A stretch of 64,000 nt of DNA from Mariniflexile litorale (GTDB lineage Bacteria > Bacteroidota > Bacteroidia > Flavobacteriales > Flavobacteriaceae). Shown one piece after another: positions 37,299 to 47,600 of this stretch; positions within the stretch are counted from its first letter, which is position 1, and each line of letters opens with the position of its first letter. A model generated the notes under the pieces. That model had not been told where the DNA came from. It did no database searches and worked only from the letters and a program-made list of their open reading frames with translations. The stretch spans positions 2,303,501 to 2,367,500 of the forward strand of contig NZ_CP155618.1 of NCBI RefSeq assembly GCF_031128465.2, written 5' to 3'. The position numbers and the translations under genes were made by a program.

Positions 37299-40040
37299 AT
37301 GAAAAGACTACAATATATAGTTATACTTCTTTTTTCATTTTCTGCAATGGCTCAAAATGATATAAAGTTGCATAACCTTCAATGTGAAATGTTGACGAAT
37401 CCTTTAGGGATTGATGTATTGCAACCCCGATTAAGTTGGCAGTTTCAAACGAGTCAAACACAAGTAGAGCAAGTTGCTTATCAAATTATAGTTGCATCCA
37501 CTCTTGAAAAGCTAAAAGCGAATGATGCCAATTTATGGGATAGTGGGAAAGTAACTAGCAATGCATCAATAAACGTTGTGTATTCTGGAGAAGAATTAAG
37601 CAGTAAAGATGAAGCGTTTTGGAAAGTAAAAGTTTGGACCAATAAAGGTGAAACCGAATGGAGTGAATCGGCATTTTGGAGTATGGGTATACTAACCTAT
37701 GCTAAATGGAATTCACGATGGATTGGATATAATGAGTTGTTTCCAGGAGATAGTGTGAGTCAATTTTCAAAGTTATCTGCTCGGTATATTAGAAAGCAAA
37801 TTGATTTAGAAAAGAAGGTGAAAAAAGCCAAAGTCTATTTGATGGGTATGGGCTTATATGAATTCTACATCAACGGAGAAAAAATAGGAAATCAGGTTCT
37901 AGCACCTGTGCCTACAGATTATACCAAGAATGTAAAGTACAATGTGTTTGATGTGACTTCTCAATTAAAACAAGGAGAAAATGTATTGGGAACCATTTTA
38001 GGTAACGGACGCTATTTTGCCATGCGTCAAGAATACAAACCTTATAAAATTAAAAGTTTTGGGTTTCCTAAAATGAATTTGATTTTGGATGTGGAATATG
38101 AAGATGGCAGTATAGAATCCATAAAAACAGACGAATCTTGGAAGTTTACACCAAACGGCCCTATTCGTGCAAATAACGAATATGATGGCGAAGTGTATGA
38201 TGCCCGTAAAGAAATGCCAAACTGGAACAAAGTTGGTTTTGATGATAGCGATTGGTTGAATTTAATGTGGGTTCAAGAACCGGGTGGTTTTTATGAAGCA
38301 CCAATGACGCCAAACATGAAAATTATGGATGAAGTGAAACCTTTATCCATCACAGCAACCAAAAGAGGGACTTATATTTTAGATATGGGGCAAAATATGG
38401 TGGGTTGGTTACAAATAAAGGTAAAAGGAAACCGAGGCGAAAAAATTACCATGAAGTTTGCAGAATCTTTAAAAGAGGATGGGTCACTTTATATTGCTAA
38501 TTTACGTGATGCACGAGTAACTGATGAATATATTTTAAAAGGTGAGGGGGATGAAATTTGGGAACCAAAGTTTGTATACCATGGTTTTCGGTTTGTTGAA
38601 ATTTTTGGACTTCAATCAAAGCCTTTATTAGATCAGTTTTTAGGAAAAGTGGTTTATGATGATATGGAAACCACAGGAACGTTTGAATGTTCAAACGAAA
38701 CCATGAATCAAATATTTAAAAATGCCTTCTGGGGAATTAATGGAAATTACAAAGGCATGCCTATTGATTGTCCGCAACGTAACGAACGCCAGCCGTGGTT
38801 AGGCGATAGAACTACAGGAGCTTATGGAGAAAGTTTCTTGTTCGGCAATCAAACCTTATACGCAAAATGGTTAGACGATATTAAGTATTCGCAAACCTTA
38901 GATGGAGGAATCCCTGATGTGGCTCCAGCATTTTGGCGCTATTACGGCGATGGCGTAACATGGCAAGGTGCATATATTAAAGTAGCCGACATGTTGTACC
39001 AACAATTTGGTGATAAAGAAAGTATCAAAAAGCATTATCCATATATGAAAAAATGGTTGCTTTATATGGAAACGAATTATCTGAAAGATGATTTAATGAC
39101 GAAAGATAAATACGGCGATTGGTGTGTGCCACCAGAATCTTTAGAAATTATTCGTTCTAAAGACCCAACACGACTAACGGATGGAGAAGTGTTGTCGAGT
39201 GCCTTTTATTATCATTTGCTTCAAATTATGAAAAAATTTGCTGCTATTTCAGAAGCAAATCAAGAAGATATCACGTATTATGATGCTTTAGCAGAACGTG
39301 TTAAAAAAGCATTCAATGCTAAATATTTCAACAGAGATACAAATACGTATGCAAATAATACGGTAACTGCAAACGTGCTTCCGTTAGCTTTTAATATGGT
39401 TCCTGATAATCTTCAAGACAAAGTGTTTCAAAATATGGCGCATGAAGTTGAAGTTACTAAACAAGGACATGTAAGTACGGGTGTTGTGGGTATTCAATTT
39501 TTAATGCGAACCTTAACCGAATTTGGTAGAGGCGATTTAGCGTACAAACTAGCGTCAAATAAAACCTATCCAAGTTGGGGTTATATGGTTGAAAACGGCG
39601 CCACCACTATTTGGGAATTGTGGAATGGTAACACGGCGAATCCAGAAATGAACTCGCAAAATCACGTGATGCTTTTAGGCGATTTAATGATTTGGTATTA
39701 TGAAAATATGGCTGGAATTAAATCAAGCGCAGCGTATCCAGGATTCAAACAAATCATTATGAAACCAGATTTTAATGCAGGTTTAAGTTATGTAAATGCA
39801 TCTTATAAATCTTCTCATGGGCTTATCAAAAGTCATTGGAAAAAGAATAAAAACAAGTTAACTTGGGATATCACCATTCCCGTAAATACGAGCGCATTGG
39901 TTTATTTGCCAATAGCCGATGCTTCAAAAGTGAAAATCAATAAAAGTAAATTAGATAAGGTTTCTGAAAATTATAAAACAGAAGAAGGTAAACTAATTCT
40001 AGAGTTGATGTCAGGAACTTATTCAATCAATATAAACTAA
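37299..40040 (+). CDS. GH78 alpha-L-rhamnosidase (second copy)
   Basis: A 913-residue secreted protein with a cleavable signal peptide (FSAMAQ, residue 19) rather than a lipobox. It opens with the same fibronectin-like domain as the other GH78 (LQCEMLTNPLGIDVLQPRLSW), followed by rhamnosidase N domains (VYLMGMGLYEFYINGEKIGN, FAESLKEDG) and the helical barrel with the catalytic region PIDCPQRNERQPWLGDRT, GGIPDVAPAFW, YGDWCVPPES and TTIWELWNG. The core motif differs from the first GH78 (DCPQRNERQPWLGD versus DCPHREKLGWLEE), so the two probably cut different rhamnose linkages (inference). It is complete and of normal family length. Confidence 0.92.
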   Translation: MKRLQYIVILLFSFSAMAQNDIKLHNLQCEMLTNPLGIDVLQPRLSWQFQTSQTQVEQVAYQIIVASTLEKLKANDANLWDSGKVTSNASINVVYSGEELSSKDEAFWKVKVWTNKGETEWSESAFWSMGILTYAKWNSRWIGYNELFPGDSVSQFSKLSARYIRKQIDLEKKVKKAKVYLMGMGLYEFYINGEKIGNQVLAPVPTDYTKNVKYNVFDVTSQLKQGENVLGTILGNGRYFAMRQEYKPYKIKSFGFPKMNLILDVEYEDGSIESIKTDESWKFTPNGPIRANNEYDGEVYDARKEMPNWNKVGFDDSDWLNLMWVQEPGGFYEAPMTPNMKIMDEVKPLSITATKRGTYILDMGQNMVGWLQIKVKGNRGEKITMKFAESLKEDGSLYIANLRDARVTDEYILKGEGDEIWEPKFVYHGFRFVEIFGLQSKPLLDQFLGKVVYDDMETTGTFECSNETMNQIFKNAFWGINGNYKGMPIDCPQRNERQPWLGDRTTGAYGESFLFGNQTLYAKWLDDIKYSQTLDGGIPDVAPAFWRYYGDGVTWQGAYIKVADMLYQQFGDKESIKKHYPYMKKWLLYMETNYLKDDLMTKDKYGDWCVPPESLEIIRSKDPTRLTDGEVLSSAFYYHLLQIMKKFAAISEANQEDITYYDALAERVKKAFNAKYFNRDTNTYANNTVTANVLPLAFNMVPDNLQDKVFQNMAHEVEVTKQGHVSTGVVGIQFLMRTLTEFGRGDLAYKLASNKTYPSWGYMVENGATTIWELWNGNTANPEMNSQNHVMLLGDLMIWYYENMAGIKSSAAYPGFKQIIMKPDFNAGLSYVNASYKSSHGLIKSHWKKNKNKLTWDITIPVNTSALVYLPIADASKVKINKSKLDKVSENYKTEEGKLILELMSGTYSININ

Positions 40041-40069
40041 AATAATTCAGAATTAAACTAATAAATCAG

Positions 40070-41998
40070 ATGAACATGAAACTAATTCAAACCATATTAA
40101 TTCTAACAGGGGTAGTGCTTTTAGGAAGTTGTAAACAACCCGTAGAAGCTAAAAAAATAGCTATAGAAGAAAAAACATGGAGAGAAGGCATCGTTACAGA
40201 TGAATTTATCTATCGAGAAGCATCCTATCCATCATGTCATGCTGCAACAATAGCTGAAATGAAAAATGGCGATTTAATTGCCGCTTGGTTTGGAGGTACA
40301 AATGAAAGAGATCCCGATGTAGGTATTTGGGTAAGTATGCGAAAAAATGACACCTGGACAGAAGGTGTGGAAGTTGTAAATGGCGTACAAAATGATACGT
40401 TGCGTTACCCAACTTGGAATCCGGTTTTATATCAAATACCAGATGGCGATTTAATGTTGTTTTACAAAGTAGGGCCGCATCCTTCATCTTGGTGGGGTAT
40501 GTTAGTAAGATCTTCTGATAATGGTGAAACATGGTCTGATCCAGAAAAATTGCCGGAAGGTTATTTAGGACCCATAAAAAATAAACCTGTTTTATTAGCA
40601 GACGGAACACTTTTATTACCTTCAAGTACCGAAGGTCATGGTTGGAATTTGAGAATGGAATCTACTAAAGATTTTGGAAAAACTTGGAGTATGACAGATA
40701 CCATACCAAAAGGACAAAATAATATTAATGCAATTCAACCTAGTATTCTTTTTCATGAAAATGGGAAACTTCAAACTATTGGAAGAACTAAGAACAGAGC
40801 CCTATTCAGTTCTTGGTCTGAAGATAACGGGAAAACATGGTCTGATATTGAATTATTGGATATGCCAAATAACAATTCAGGAACCGATGCTGTAACGATG
40901 AAAAACGGGCAGCATGTGTTAATATATAACCATGTATTACCTGATGGTGATGCTGTAAAAGGAATTAGAACGCCATTAAACATTGCTGTTTCAAATGATG
41001 GTGTTAATTGGGATGCTTCTTTAGTATTGGAAGATTCAAGAATTAGTCAATATTCATATCCGGCCCTTATTCAAGGTTCCGATGGGATGTTACATTGTGT
41101 GTATACTTGGAGAAGACAACGTATTAAATATGTGAAAATAGATCCTTCAAAATTGGTTTCCTTTCCTATAAAAAAGGGTGTTTGGCCAGGGCCAACAAAA
41201 GAACGTTATAAAGTAGCGGTTTGCGATTGGATGATTCTAAAACGTCAAAAACTGGGTGCGTTTGAATTCGCCAAAGAATTAAATTATGAAGGTATTGAGT
41301 TAGATATGGGGAGTTTAGGCGATAGAGACACTTTTGAAAGTAAGTTTGGAGATTCTACAGAGGTGAAAAAATTCTTAGAGAAATCTGCTGAAACAGGTAT
41401 TCAAATTAGCTCTATTGCCATGTCTGGTTTTTATGCGCAGTCGTTTGCAAAACGTCCTACTGTTAAAAAGATGGTTTCAGATTGTATTGAAACCATGAAA
41501 AAACTAGATGTTAAAACAGCTTATTTGCCATTAGGGGTACAAGGGGATTTAGTTACAAATCCAGAGTTAAGACCAGCTATTGTAGAGCGATTAAGATGGG
41601 CTGGCGAAGAAGTTGGTAAAATAGATGGCGTTATAGCTATTGAAACATCACTTTCTGCTGCTGAAGAAGTAAAACTTCTAAAAGAAATTGGTAACAGAAA
41701 TATAAGAATTTCATTCAACTTTGCTAATGCCATTAAAAACGGAAGAGATATTTCAAGTGAATTAAAAACCTTAGGACGCGATAATATTGCTCAAATTCAT
41801 GCTTCCAATACGGATGGTTTTTGGATTGAAAACGATAAAGCCATCGATTTACCAAAAATTAAAGAAACCTTGGATAACATGCATTGGTTAGGTTGGTTAA
41901 TTGTGGAGCGTTCTAGAGATACCACACAAGTACATAATAGAGAAGCAAATTATACAGCTAATGCTACTTACTTAAAAAAAGTTTTTAAAAATCAATAA
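40070..41998 (+). CDS. Fusion: sialidase-like beta-propeller plus xylose-isomerase-like TIM barrel, lipoprotein
   Basis: A 642-residue lipoprotein (lipobox VLLGSC, Cys near residue 22). Residues about 40-375 form a BNR-type sialidase-like propeller: SYPSCHAATIAEMKNGDLIAAWFGG, Asp-boxes SSDNGETWSDP and SEDNGKTWSD, GTDAVTMKNGQHVLIYN. From about residue 382 a second domain starts (YKVAVCDWMILKRQKLGAFEFAK), a xylose-isomerase-like TIM barrel with GIELDMGSLGD, VIAIETS, QIHASNTDG and WLIVERSRD as likely metal and substrate sites. Related propellers in GH33 include Kdo-type as well as sialic-acid hydrolases. A sugar isomerase or epimerase fold on an envelope lipoprotein is unusual. Both halves are in one uninterrupted frame, so this is a real fusion here. 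Confidence 0.72.
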   Translation: MNMKLIQTILILTGVVLLGSCKQPVEAKKIAIEEKTWREGIVTDEFIYREASYPSCHAATIAEMKNGDLIAAWFGGTNERDPDVGIWVSMRKNDTWTEGVEVVNGVQNDTLRYPTWNPVLYQIPDGDLMLFYKVGPHPSSWWGMLVRSSDNGETWSDPEKLPEGYLGPIKNKPVLLADGTLLLPSSTEGHGWNLRMESTKDFGKTWSMTDTIPKGQNNINAIQPSILFHENGKLQTIGRTKNRALFSSWSEDNGKTWSDIELLDMPNNNSGTDAVTMKNGQHVLIYNHVLPDGDAVKGIRTPLNIAVSNDGVNWDASLVLEDSRISQYSYPALIQGSDGMLHCVYTWRRQRIKYVKIDPSKLVSFPIKKGVWPGPTKERYKVAVCDWMILKRQKLGAFEFAKELNYEGIELDMGSLGDRDTFESKFGDSTEVKKFLEKSAETGIQISSIAMSGFYAQSFAKRPTVKKMVSDCIETMKKLDVKTAYLPLGVQGDLVTNPELRPAIVERLRWAGEEVGKIDGVIAIETSLSAAEEVKLLKEIGNRNIRISFNFANAIKNGRDISSELKTLGRDNIAQIHASNTDGFWIENDKAIDLPKIKETLDNMHWLGWLIVERSRDTTQVHNREANYTANATYLKKVFKNQ

Positions 41999-42015
41999 TT
42001 TAAAAGATTATCAAA

Positions 42016-44694
42016 ATGATGAGATTCATAAGCTTACTTTTTACGCTATTAATAATATCCTGTTCATCCCCAAAGAAAGTTACTATTGTTAGTAATTCTG
42101 ATTCACCACGATTGGTATTTGGAGTTGAAAAACTTTCAGCTAAATTATCAGAGAACGGATATGTGGTTACTGTTTCTTCTGAAAAACCTGAAGGTGATCA
42201 CAAAATAATTGTTATATCTGAAAAAAAAGACCCATCAAAAAAAGAGGGTTTCAAAATAACTACAGAAGAAAATATAATTTCTATTGAAGGTTCAGATGCT
42301 TCTGGTGCGTTGTATGGCGCATTGGAATTAGCTGAACAAATCAAAGAAAATGGCGAGTTGTCTTCAGTAATCAATATGGAAGATAGTCCCGAAATGGTGT
42401 TAAGAGGTACCTGTATCGGGCTTCAAAAAACAGAATATTTAGAAGGTAGAGGCGTTTACGAATATCCATATACACCCGAGAATTTCCCTTGGTTTTATGA
42501 TAAAGAACTTTGGATAGACTATTTAGATATGATGGTTGATAATAGGTTGAATTCCTTATACCTATGGAACGGACACCCTTTTGCGTCTTTAGTAAAATTA
42601 GACGATTACCCATTTGCTCTTGAAGTTAGTGATGAAGATTTTAAAAAGAATGAAGAAATTTTTAAATTCTTAACTGAAGAAGCTAATAAACGTGGTATTT
42701 GGGTGATTCAAATGTTTTACAACATCATAGTTTCTAAACCTTTTGCAGAACATTATAATATTAAAACACAAGATAGATCAAGATCAATCACACCGGTATT
42801 AGCAGATTATACTCAAAAATCTATAGCAGCTTTCGTAGAAAAATATCCAAATGTAGGTTTGTTAGTTGCATTAGGAGAAGCTATGAATACTATTGATGAT
42901 GATGTCGAATGGTTTACAAAAACAATAATTCCAGGGGTGAAAGACGGATTAAAAGCATTAGGAACTAACGAAGAACCGCCAATAATTCTTAGAGCACATG
43001 ATACAGATGCTCCTTTAGTAATGGAAAAAGCATTGCCATTATATAAAAACTTATATACAACGCACAAGTATAATGGTGAGTCGTTAACCACTTACGAACC
43101 ACGCGGGCCATGGTCTGAAGTTCATAAAAAGCTAAGTAAAGCGGGTTCTACGCATATTTCGAATGTACATATTTTAGCAAATTTAGAACCGTTTAGATAT
43201 GGATCTCCAGATTTCATTCAGAAGAGTGTGAAAGCTATGCATAACGTGCATGGAGCTAATGCGCTTCATTTATATCCACAAACGTCTTATTGGGATTGGC
43301 CTTACGCACCCGATAAAACAGAGCCTCGGTTATTAGAAGTGGAGCGTGATTGGATTTGGTATAAAGCATGGTCTCGATATGCGTGGGAATCTAATAGAGA
43401 TAGAAATGATGAAATAAAGTTTTGGAGCAATGAATTGGCTACCAAATTCGGAACAGATACCGACGCAGGAAAAGATATTTTAAAAGCTTATGAAGAAGCA
43501 GGAGAAATAGCCCCTAAAACATTAAGACGCTTTGGGATTACCGAAGGAAACCGTCAAACCTTGTTACTAGGGATGTTTGAAAGTCAATTGGTAAATCCGT
43601 ATAAGTGGCGTGTGTATCCAGGGTTTTACGAATCTTGTGGACCAGTAGGTGAAATTCTTTTAGAGTATGCCAAAAAAGAATGGGAGAATACGCCGCATGA
43701 AGGCGAAACACCTGTTCAGATTATTAGTGAAATTGTAGAACATGGTAAACAAGCTGTTATAGCAATAGATCATGCAGAACCTAATGTTACAAAGGATAAA
43801 GACGAGTTTATTCGTTTAAAAAATGACATGTATTGCTACAATGCCTTTGCTAATTTCTTTTCAGAGAAAGTGGAAGCAGCATTGTTAGTATTGCGTTATA
43901 GTTATTCTAATGACATGAGCGATTTAGACAAGGCAGTTCCTCATTTAAAAAAAAGTATTGAATATTATCAAGAGCTCGTAAACCTAACAAAAGACACCTA
44001 TTTATACGCCAATAGTATGCAAACGGCGCAACGTAGAATTCCTATTGGAGGCGATGATGGGAACAATAAAACATGGAAAGAATTATTACCACATTATGAA
44101 AGAGAGTTGGCAAATTTCAACAGAAATTTAAATCTTTTAAAAGCTTCTAAAGACGGTAAAATTGTTAGAATAGAAGGAGCACCTTGGGAAAAAGTTGATG
44201 TTACTTTGTTAAGTGAAAATAAAGGAATTTACCAAGTAAAGAAAGGAACAAAAGTGTATGGGATTCCAGGTTCTGAAATTTCAGAAATAGCTCCTGAATT
44301 ACAAAATTTAAAAGGTATTTCATTCATTGCAGATAACCAAAATGAACATGGTACACATCTTAAATTTAAAAATAATAAGGCTGTAAAATTAGTTGTTGGT
44401 TATTTCAATACCGACCAAAAGCGTTTTGTGTTTCCGCCAAGTTTAGAAACAAACGCTGCAGGAAACACGAGAGGTGAAGCTGAGGTTATTTTAGCAAATG
44501 CCATAAAGTTAAAAGGATTACCAAGAGTAAATATTCATACGTACCAATTTGAGCCAGGAGAAAACGAACTTAATTTGGGTAAAGGGCGTGTTCTAATTCT
44601 TGGTTTTATAGACGCAAATCAGGAAGTAACATCACGAGATGTTGGTTTAATTGGTGCCGATGATAAGGAGGCAGTAGATTGGCTTTTCTATTAA
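42016..44694 (+). CDS. Large TIM-barrel exo-glycosidase, lipoprotein (GH138 candidate)
   Basis: An 892-residue lipoprotein (lipobox LLIISC). Residues about 20-125 resemble the GH20b/GH67-N type alpha/beta domain (KLSAKLSENGYVVTV ... SDASGALYGALELAEQIKE). The catalytic part starts at MVLRGTCIGLQ and shows LWIDYLDMMVDNRLNSLYLWNGHPF, NVGLLVALGEAM, ILRAHDTDAP and HLYPQTSYWDWPY, consistent with a TIM barrel. A helical domain and a C-terminal beta-domain follow. Enzymes of this layout are exo-acting on uronic acids or hexosamines. In RG-II systems an alpha-D-galacturonidase of GH138 would fill this place, but I have no direct motif to prove it. The stop is one base before the next gene. Confidence 0.5.
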   Translation: MMRFISLLFTLLIISCSSPKKVTIVSNSDSPRLVFGVEKLSAKLSENGYVVTVSSEKPEGDHKIIVISEKKDPSKKEGFKITTEENIISIEGSDASGALYGALELAEQIKENGELSSVINMEDSPEMVLRGTCIGLQKTEYLEGRGVYEYPYTPENFPWFYDKELWIDYLDMMVDNRLNSLYLWNGHPFASLVKLDDYPFALEVSDEDFKKNEEIFKFLTEEANKRGIWVIQMFYNIIVSKPFAEHYNIKTQDRSRSITPVLADYTQKSIAAFVEKYPNVGLLVALGEAMNTIDDDVEWFTKTIIPGVKDGLKALGTNEEPPIILRAHDTDAPLVMEKALPLYKNLYTTHKYNGESLTTYEPRGPWSEVHKKLSKAGSTHISNVHILANLEPFRYGSPDFIQKSVKAMHNVHGANALHLYPQTSYWDWPYAPDKTEPRLLEVERDWIWYKAWSRYAWESNRDRNDEIKFWSNELATKFGTDTDAGKDILKAYEEAGEIAPKTLRRFGITEGNRQTLLLGMFESQLVNPYKWRVYPGFYESCGPVGEILLEYAKKEWENTPHEGETPVQIISEIVEHGKQAVIAIDHAEPNVTKDKDEFIRLKNDMYCYNAFANFFSEKVEAALLVLRYSYSNDMSDLDKAVPHLKKSIEYYQELVNLTKDTYLYANSMQTAQRRIPIGGDDGNNKTWKELLPHYERELANFNRNLNLLKASKDGKIVRIEGAPWEKVDVTLLSENKGIYQVKKGTKVYGIPGSEISEIAPELQNLKGISFIADNQNEHGTHLKFKNNKAVKLVVGYFNTDQKRFVFPPSLETNAAGNTRGEAEVILANAIKLKGLPRVNIHTYQFEPGENELNLGKGRVLILGFIDANQEVTSRDVGLIGADDKEAVDWLFY

Positions 44695-44695
44695 C

Positions 44696-47600
44696 ATGAA
44701 ATATATACATTACATATTAATTATCTTTTTTATTAACTTGACTTCATGTAAAAGTGAAAGTCAAGTTAATGAAGTTCGAAAAACAGTTTCTTTAAATTCC
44801 GATTGGAAAACGATTGTATTAGATAGTTTGAATGAATCGGAAAGTGATTTTGTAAAGAATCTAAATCCAGATACTGATTGGGAAAATGTTTCAGTACCAC
44901 ATAATTGGGATCAATATTATGGTTACCGTCGTATGTCGCATGGTAATTTACACGGTACAGCATGGTATCAAAAAACGCTTCGTTTAGATGCTTCAAATAA
45001 AGAAAAACAACATTTTTTATTTTTTGAAGGTGTAAGCTCCTATGCGACTGTTTGGGTAAATGGCAAACACGTTGGTGAGCATAAAGGCGGACGCACTACG
45101 TTTACTTTAGATATTACTGATGCTGTTAGTTTTGAAAAAGAAAATACTATTGTTGTTAAGGCAGCACACCCCGCTTTTATAGCCGATTTACCTTGGGTTT
45201 GTGGAGGTTGTTCAGGTGAATGGGGCTTTTCAGAAGGTTCTCAACCTATGGGAATCTCTAGACCTGTATCATTGATTATTACTGATAAAGTAAGAATAGA
45301 ACCTTTTGGCATACATATTTGGAATGATGATAAAACTTCAAAAGAAAAAGCGATTCTTCATATTTCTACCGAACTTAAAAATTATGATAATTCATCAAAA
45401 AACATCACCATTGTAAATTCGCTTTCTGATGAAGACGGAAATGAAGTCGCATCGATTAAAACGGAAAGTGTGAATGTTTCTGGTGTTAAAGAAATCAAGC
45501 AAACCTTACCTGAAATTTCAAATCCCAAATTATGGTCACCAAGTAGTCCGTATTTATATCAACTTTCAACAAAAGTTTATGAAGATGGAAATTTAATAGA
45601 TGTATTAACAACTCCTTATGGGATTCGTTGGGTAAGTTGGCCTGTTGCAAGAGAAGGAGATGATAATCGATTTTTTATAAATGATGAACCTTTATTTATA
45701 AATGGCACTTGCGAATACGAACATGCTATTGGTAAAAGTCATTCGTTTTCAGATACTGAAATAAAAGCAAGAGTTGAACAAATAAAAGCGGCGGGCTACA
45801 ATTCTTTTAGAGAGGGGCATCAACCTCATAATTTAAAATACCAAGAGCATTTAGACGAAGAAGGTATTTTGTTTTGGAGTCAGTTTTCGGCGCATATTTG
45901 GTACGACACACCAGAATTTAAAGATAATTTTAAAAGGCTTTTAAGAGAATGGATTAAGGAACGTAGAAATAATCCATCGGTGGTGATGTGGGGCTTACAA
46001 AACGAAAGCACCATTCCAAAAGCCTTTGCTGAAGAGTGTACTCAAATTATAAGAGAGCTCGATCCAACATCAGCCAAACAACGCATCGTCACAACCTGTA
46101 ATGGTGGTGAAGGAACCGATTGGAATGTGATACAAAACTGGTCAGGGACTTACGGCGGTGACCCTTATAATTATGGTGAAGAACTCACGGAGCAATTATT
46201 AAACGGCGAATATGGAGCTTGGAGAACAGCAGATTTACACACCGAAGGTGAATTCGACCAAAAAGGTGAATTAAGTGAAAATAGGTTTTCGCAACTCATG
46301 GAAATTAAAGTGCGTGAAGCGGAATCGGTAAAAGATAAAATAGTTGGGCAATACCATTGGTTATTATATTCTCACGAAAATCCGGGAAGAACTCAAAACG
46401 GTGAAGGCTATCGTGATATAGATAAAGTGGGACCTGTAAATTACAAAGGTATATTTACGATTTGGGGTGAACCGTTAGATGCATTTTATATGTACAGAGC
46501 AAATTACGTTTCTAACAAAACGAACCCTATGGTTTATATTGTGTCGCATTCGTGGGCAAATAGATGGGATGCTGTAGGTGTGAAAAATGGGATTGACGTT
46601 TATTCAAATTGTGATGAGGTGGAATTATTTAACGATGTCAATAATGAATCCTTAGGAAAGCTTAAAAACTTAGGAGTTATAGGAGAACATTTTCAGTGGA
46701 ATCATGTCGATATAAAATACAATGTGTTATACGCAGTTGGTTATGTAAACGGAAAAGCGGTAACTAAAGATTATATCGTTTTGAACAACTTACCAAAAGC
46801 ACCTCATTTTGAAGCTTTAGTATCAGATTCTAACGATATTCTAAAACCAGATTCTAATTATAATTATATATATCGCGTTAATAGTGGTGGCTCAGATTAT
46901 CAAGATGCTTTTGGAAATACGTGGTTAGCCGATGTTCATAAAACAGATGAAAACACCTGGGGTTCGCTGTCATGGACCGATGGTTTCGAAAATTTACCAG
47001 CCTTTTATGCGAGTCAGCGTTCTACCAACGACCCAATTGCAGGCACTAAAGATTGGGGTTTATTTCAAAACTTTAGATATGGTGCCGATAAATTGAGTTA
47101 CGAATTCCCGTTACCAGATGGAGAATATCAAGTTGAACTTTATTTTACAGAACCGTGGTATGGCACTGGTGGTGGTATGGATTGTGCTGAATGGCGTGTT
47201 TTTGATGTCGCCATAAATAGCAAAGTCGTTTTAAAAGATTTGGATATTTGGAGTGAAGTTGGGCACGATACCGCATTAAAAAAAGTGGTTAATGCGAAAA
47301 GTGAAAATGGGACATTAAAAATTTCGTTTCCAAATGTTGCTGCAAGTCAAGCTGTGATTTCGGCAATAGCAATTTCAACAAAAAATAAAGAGGTTAAGCC
47401 TGCAAAATCGTCTTCTAAAAATATTTTAGATGTTTCAGCAAATGTTGAATTTGAAATGGGGTCTTGGTTAGATAATAATAGTAAACAGTATAAAAATTCT
47501 AATAATCTATTTACTAAATTACCTTCCGAAGTTTACGGAGCCGATTATTTGCGTTTTCCAAATTCAACTAAAACGAATATTTCAGGATCTTTTACTTCAA

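Noticed and set aside
40206-40625. 139-codon reverse-strand frame inside the sialidase-like gene
   Set aside because: It is antisense to a well-supported coding region with clear Asp-boxes and has a His/Leu-rich composition typical of shadow frames; the other long reverse frames in this window were rejected for the same reason.
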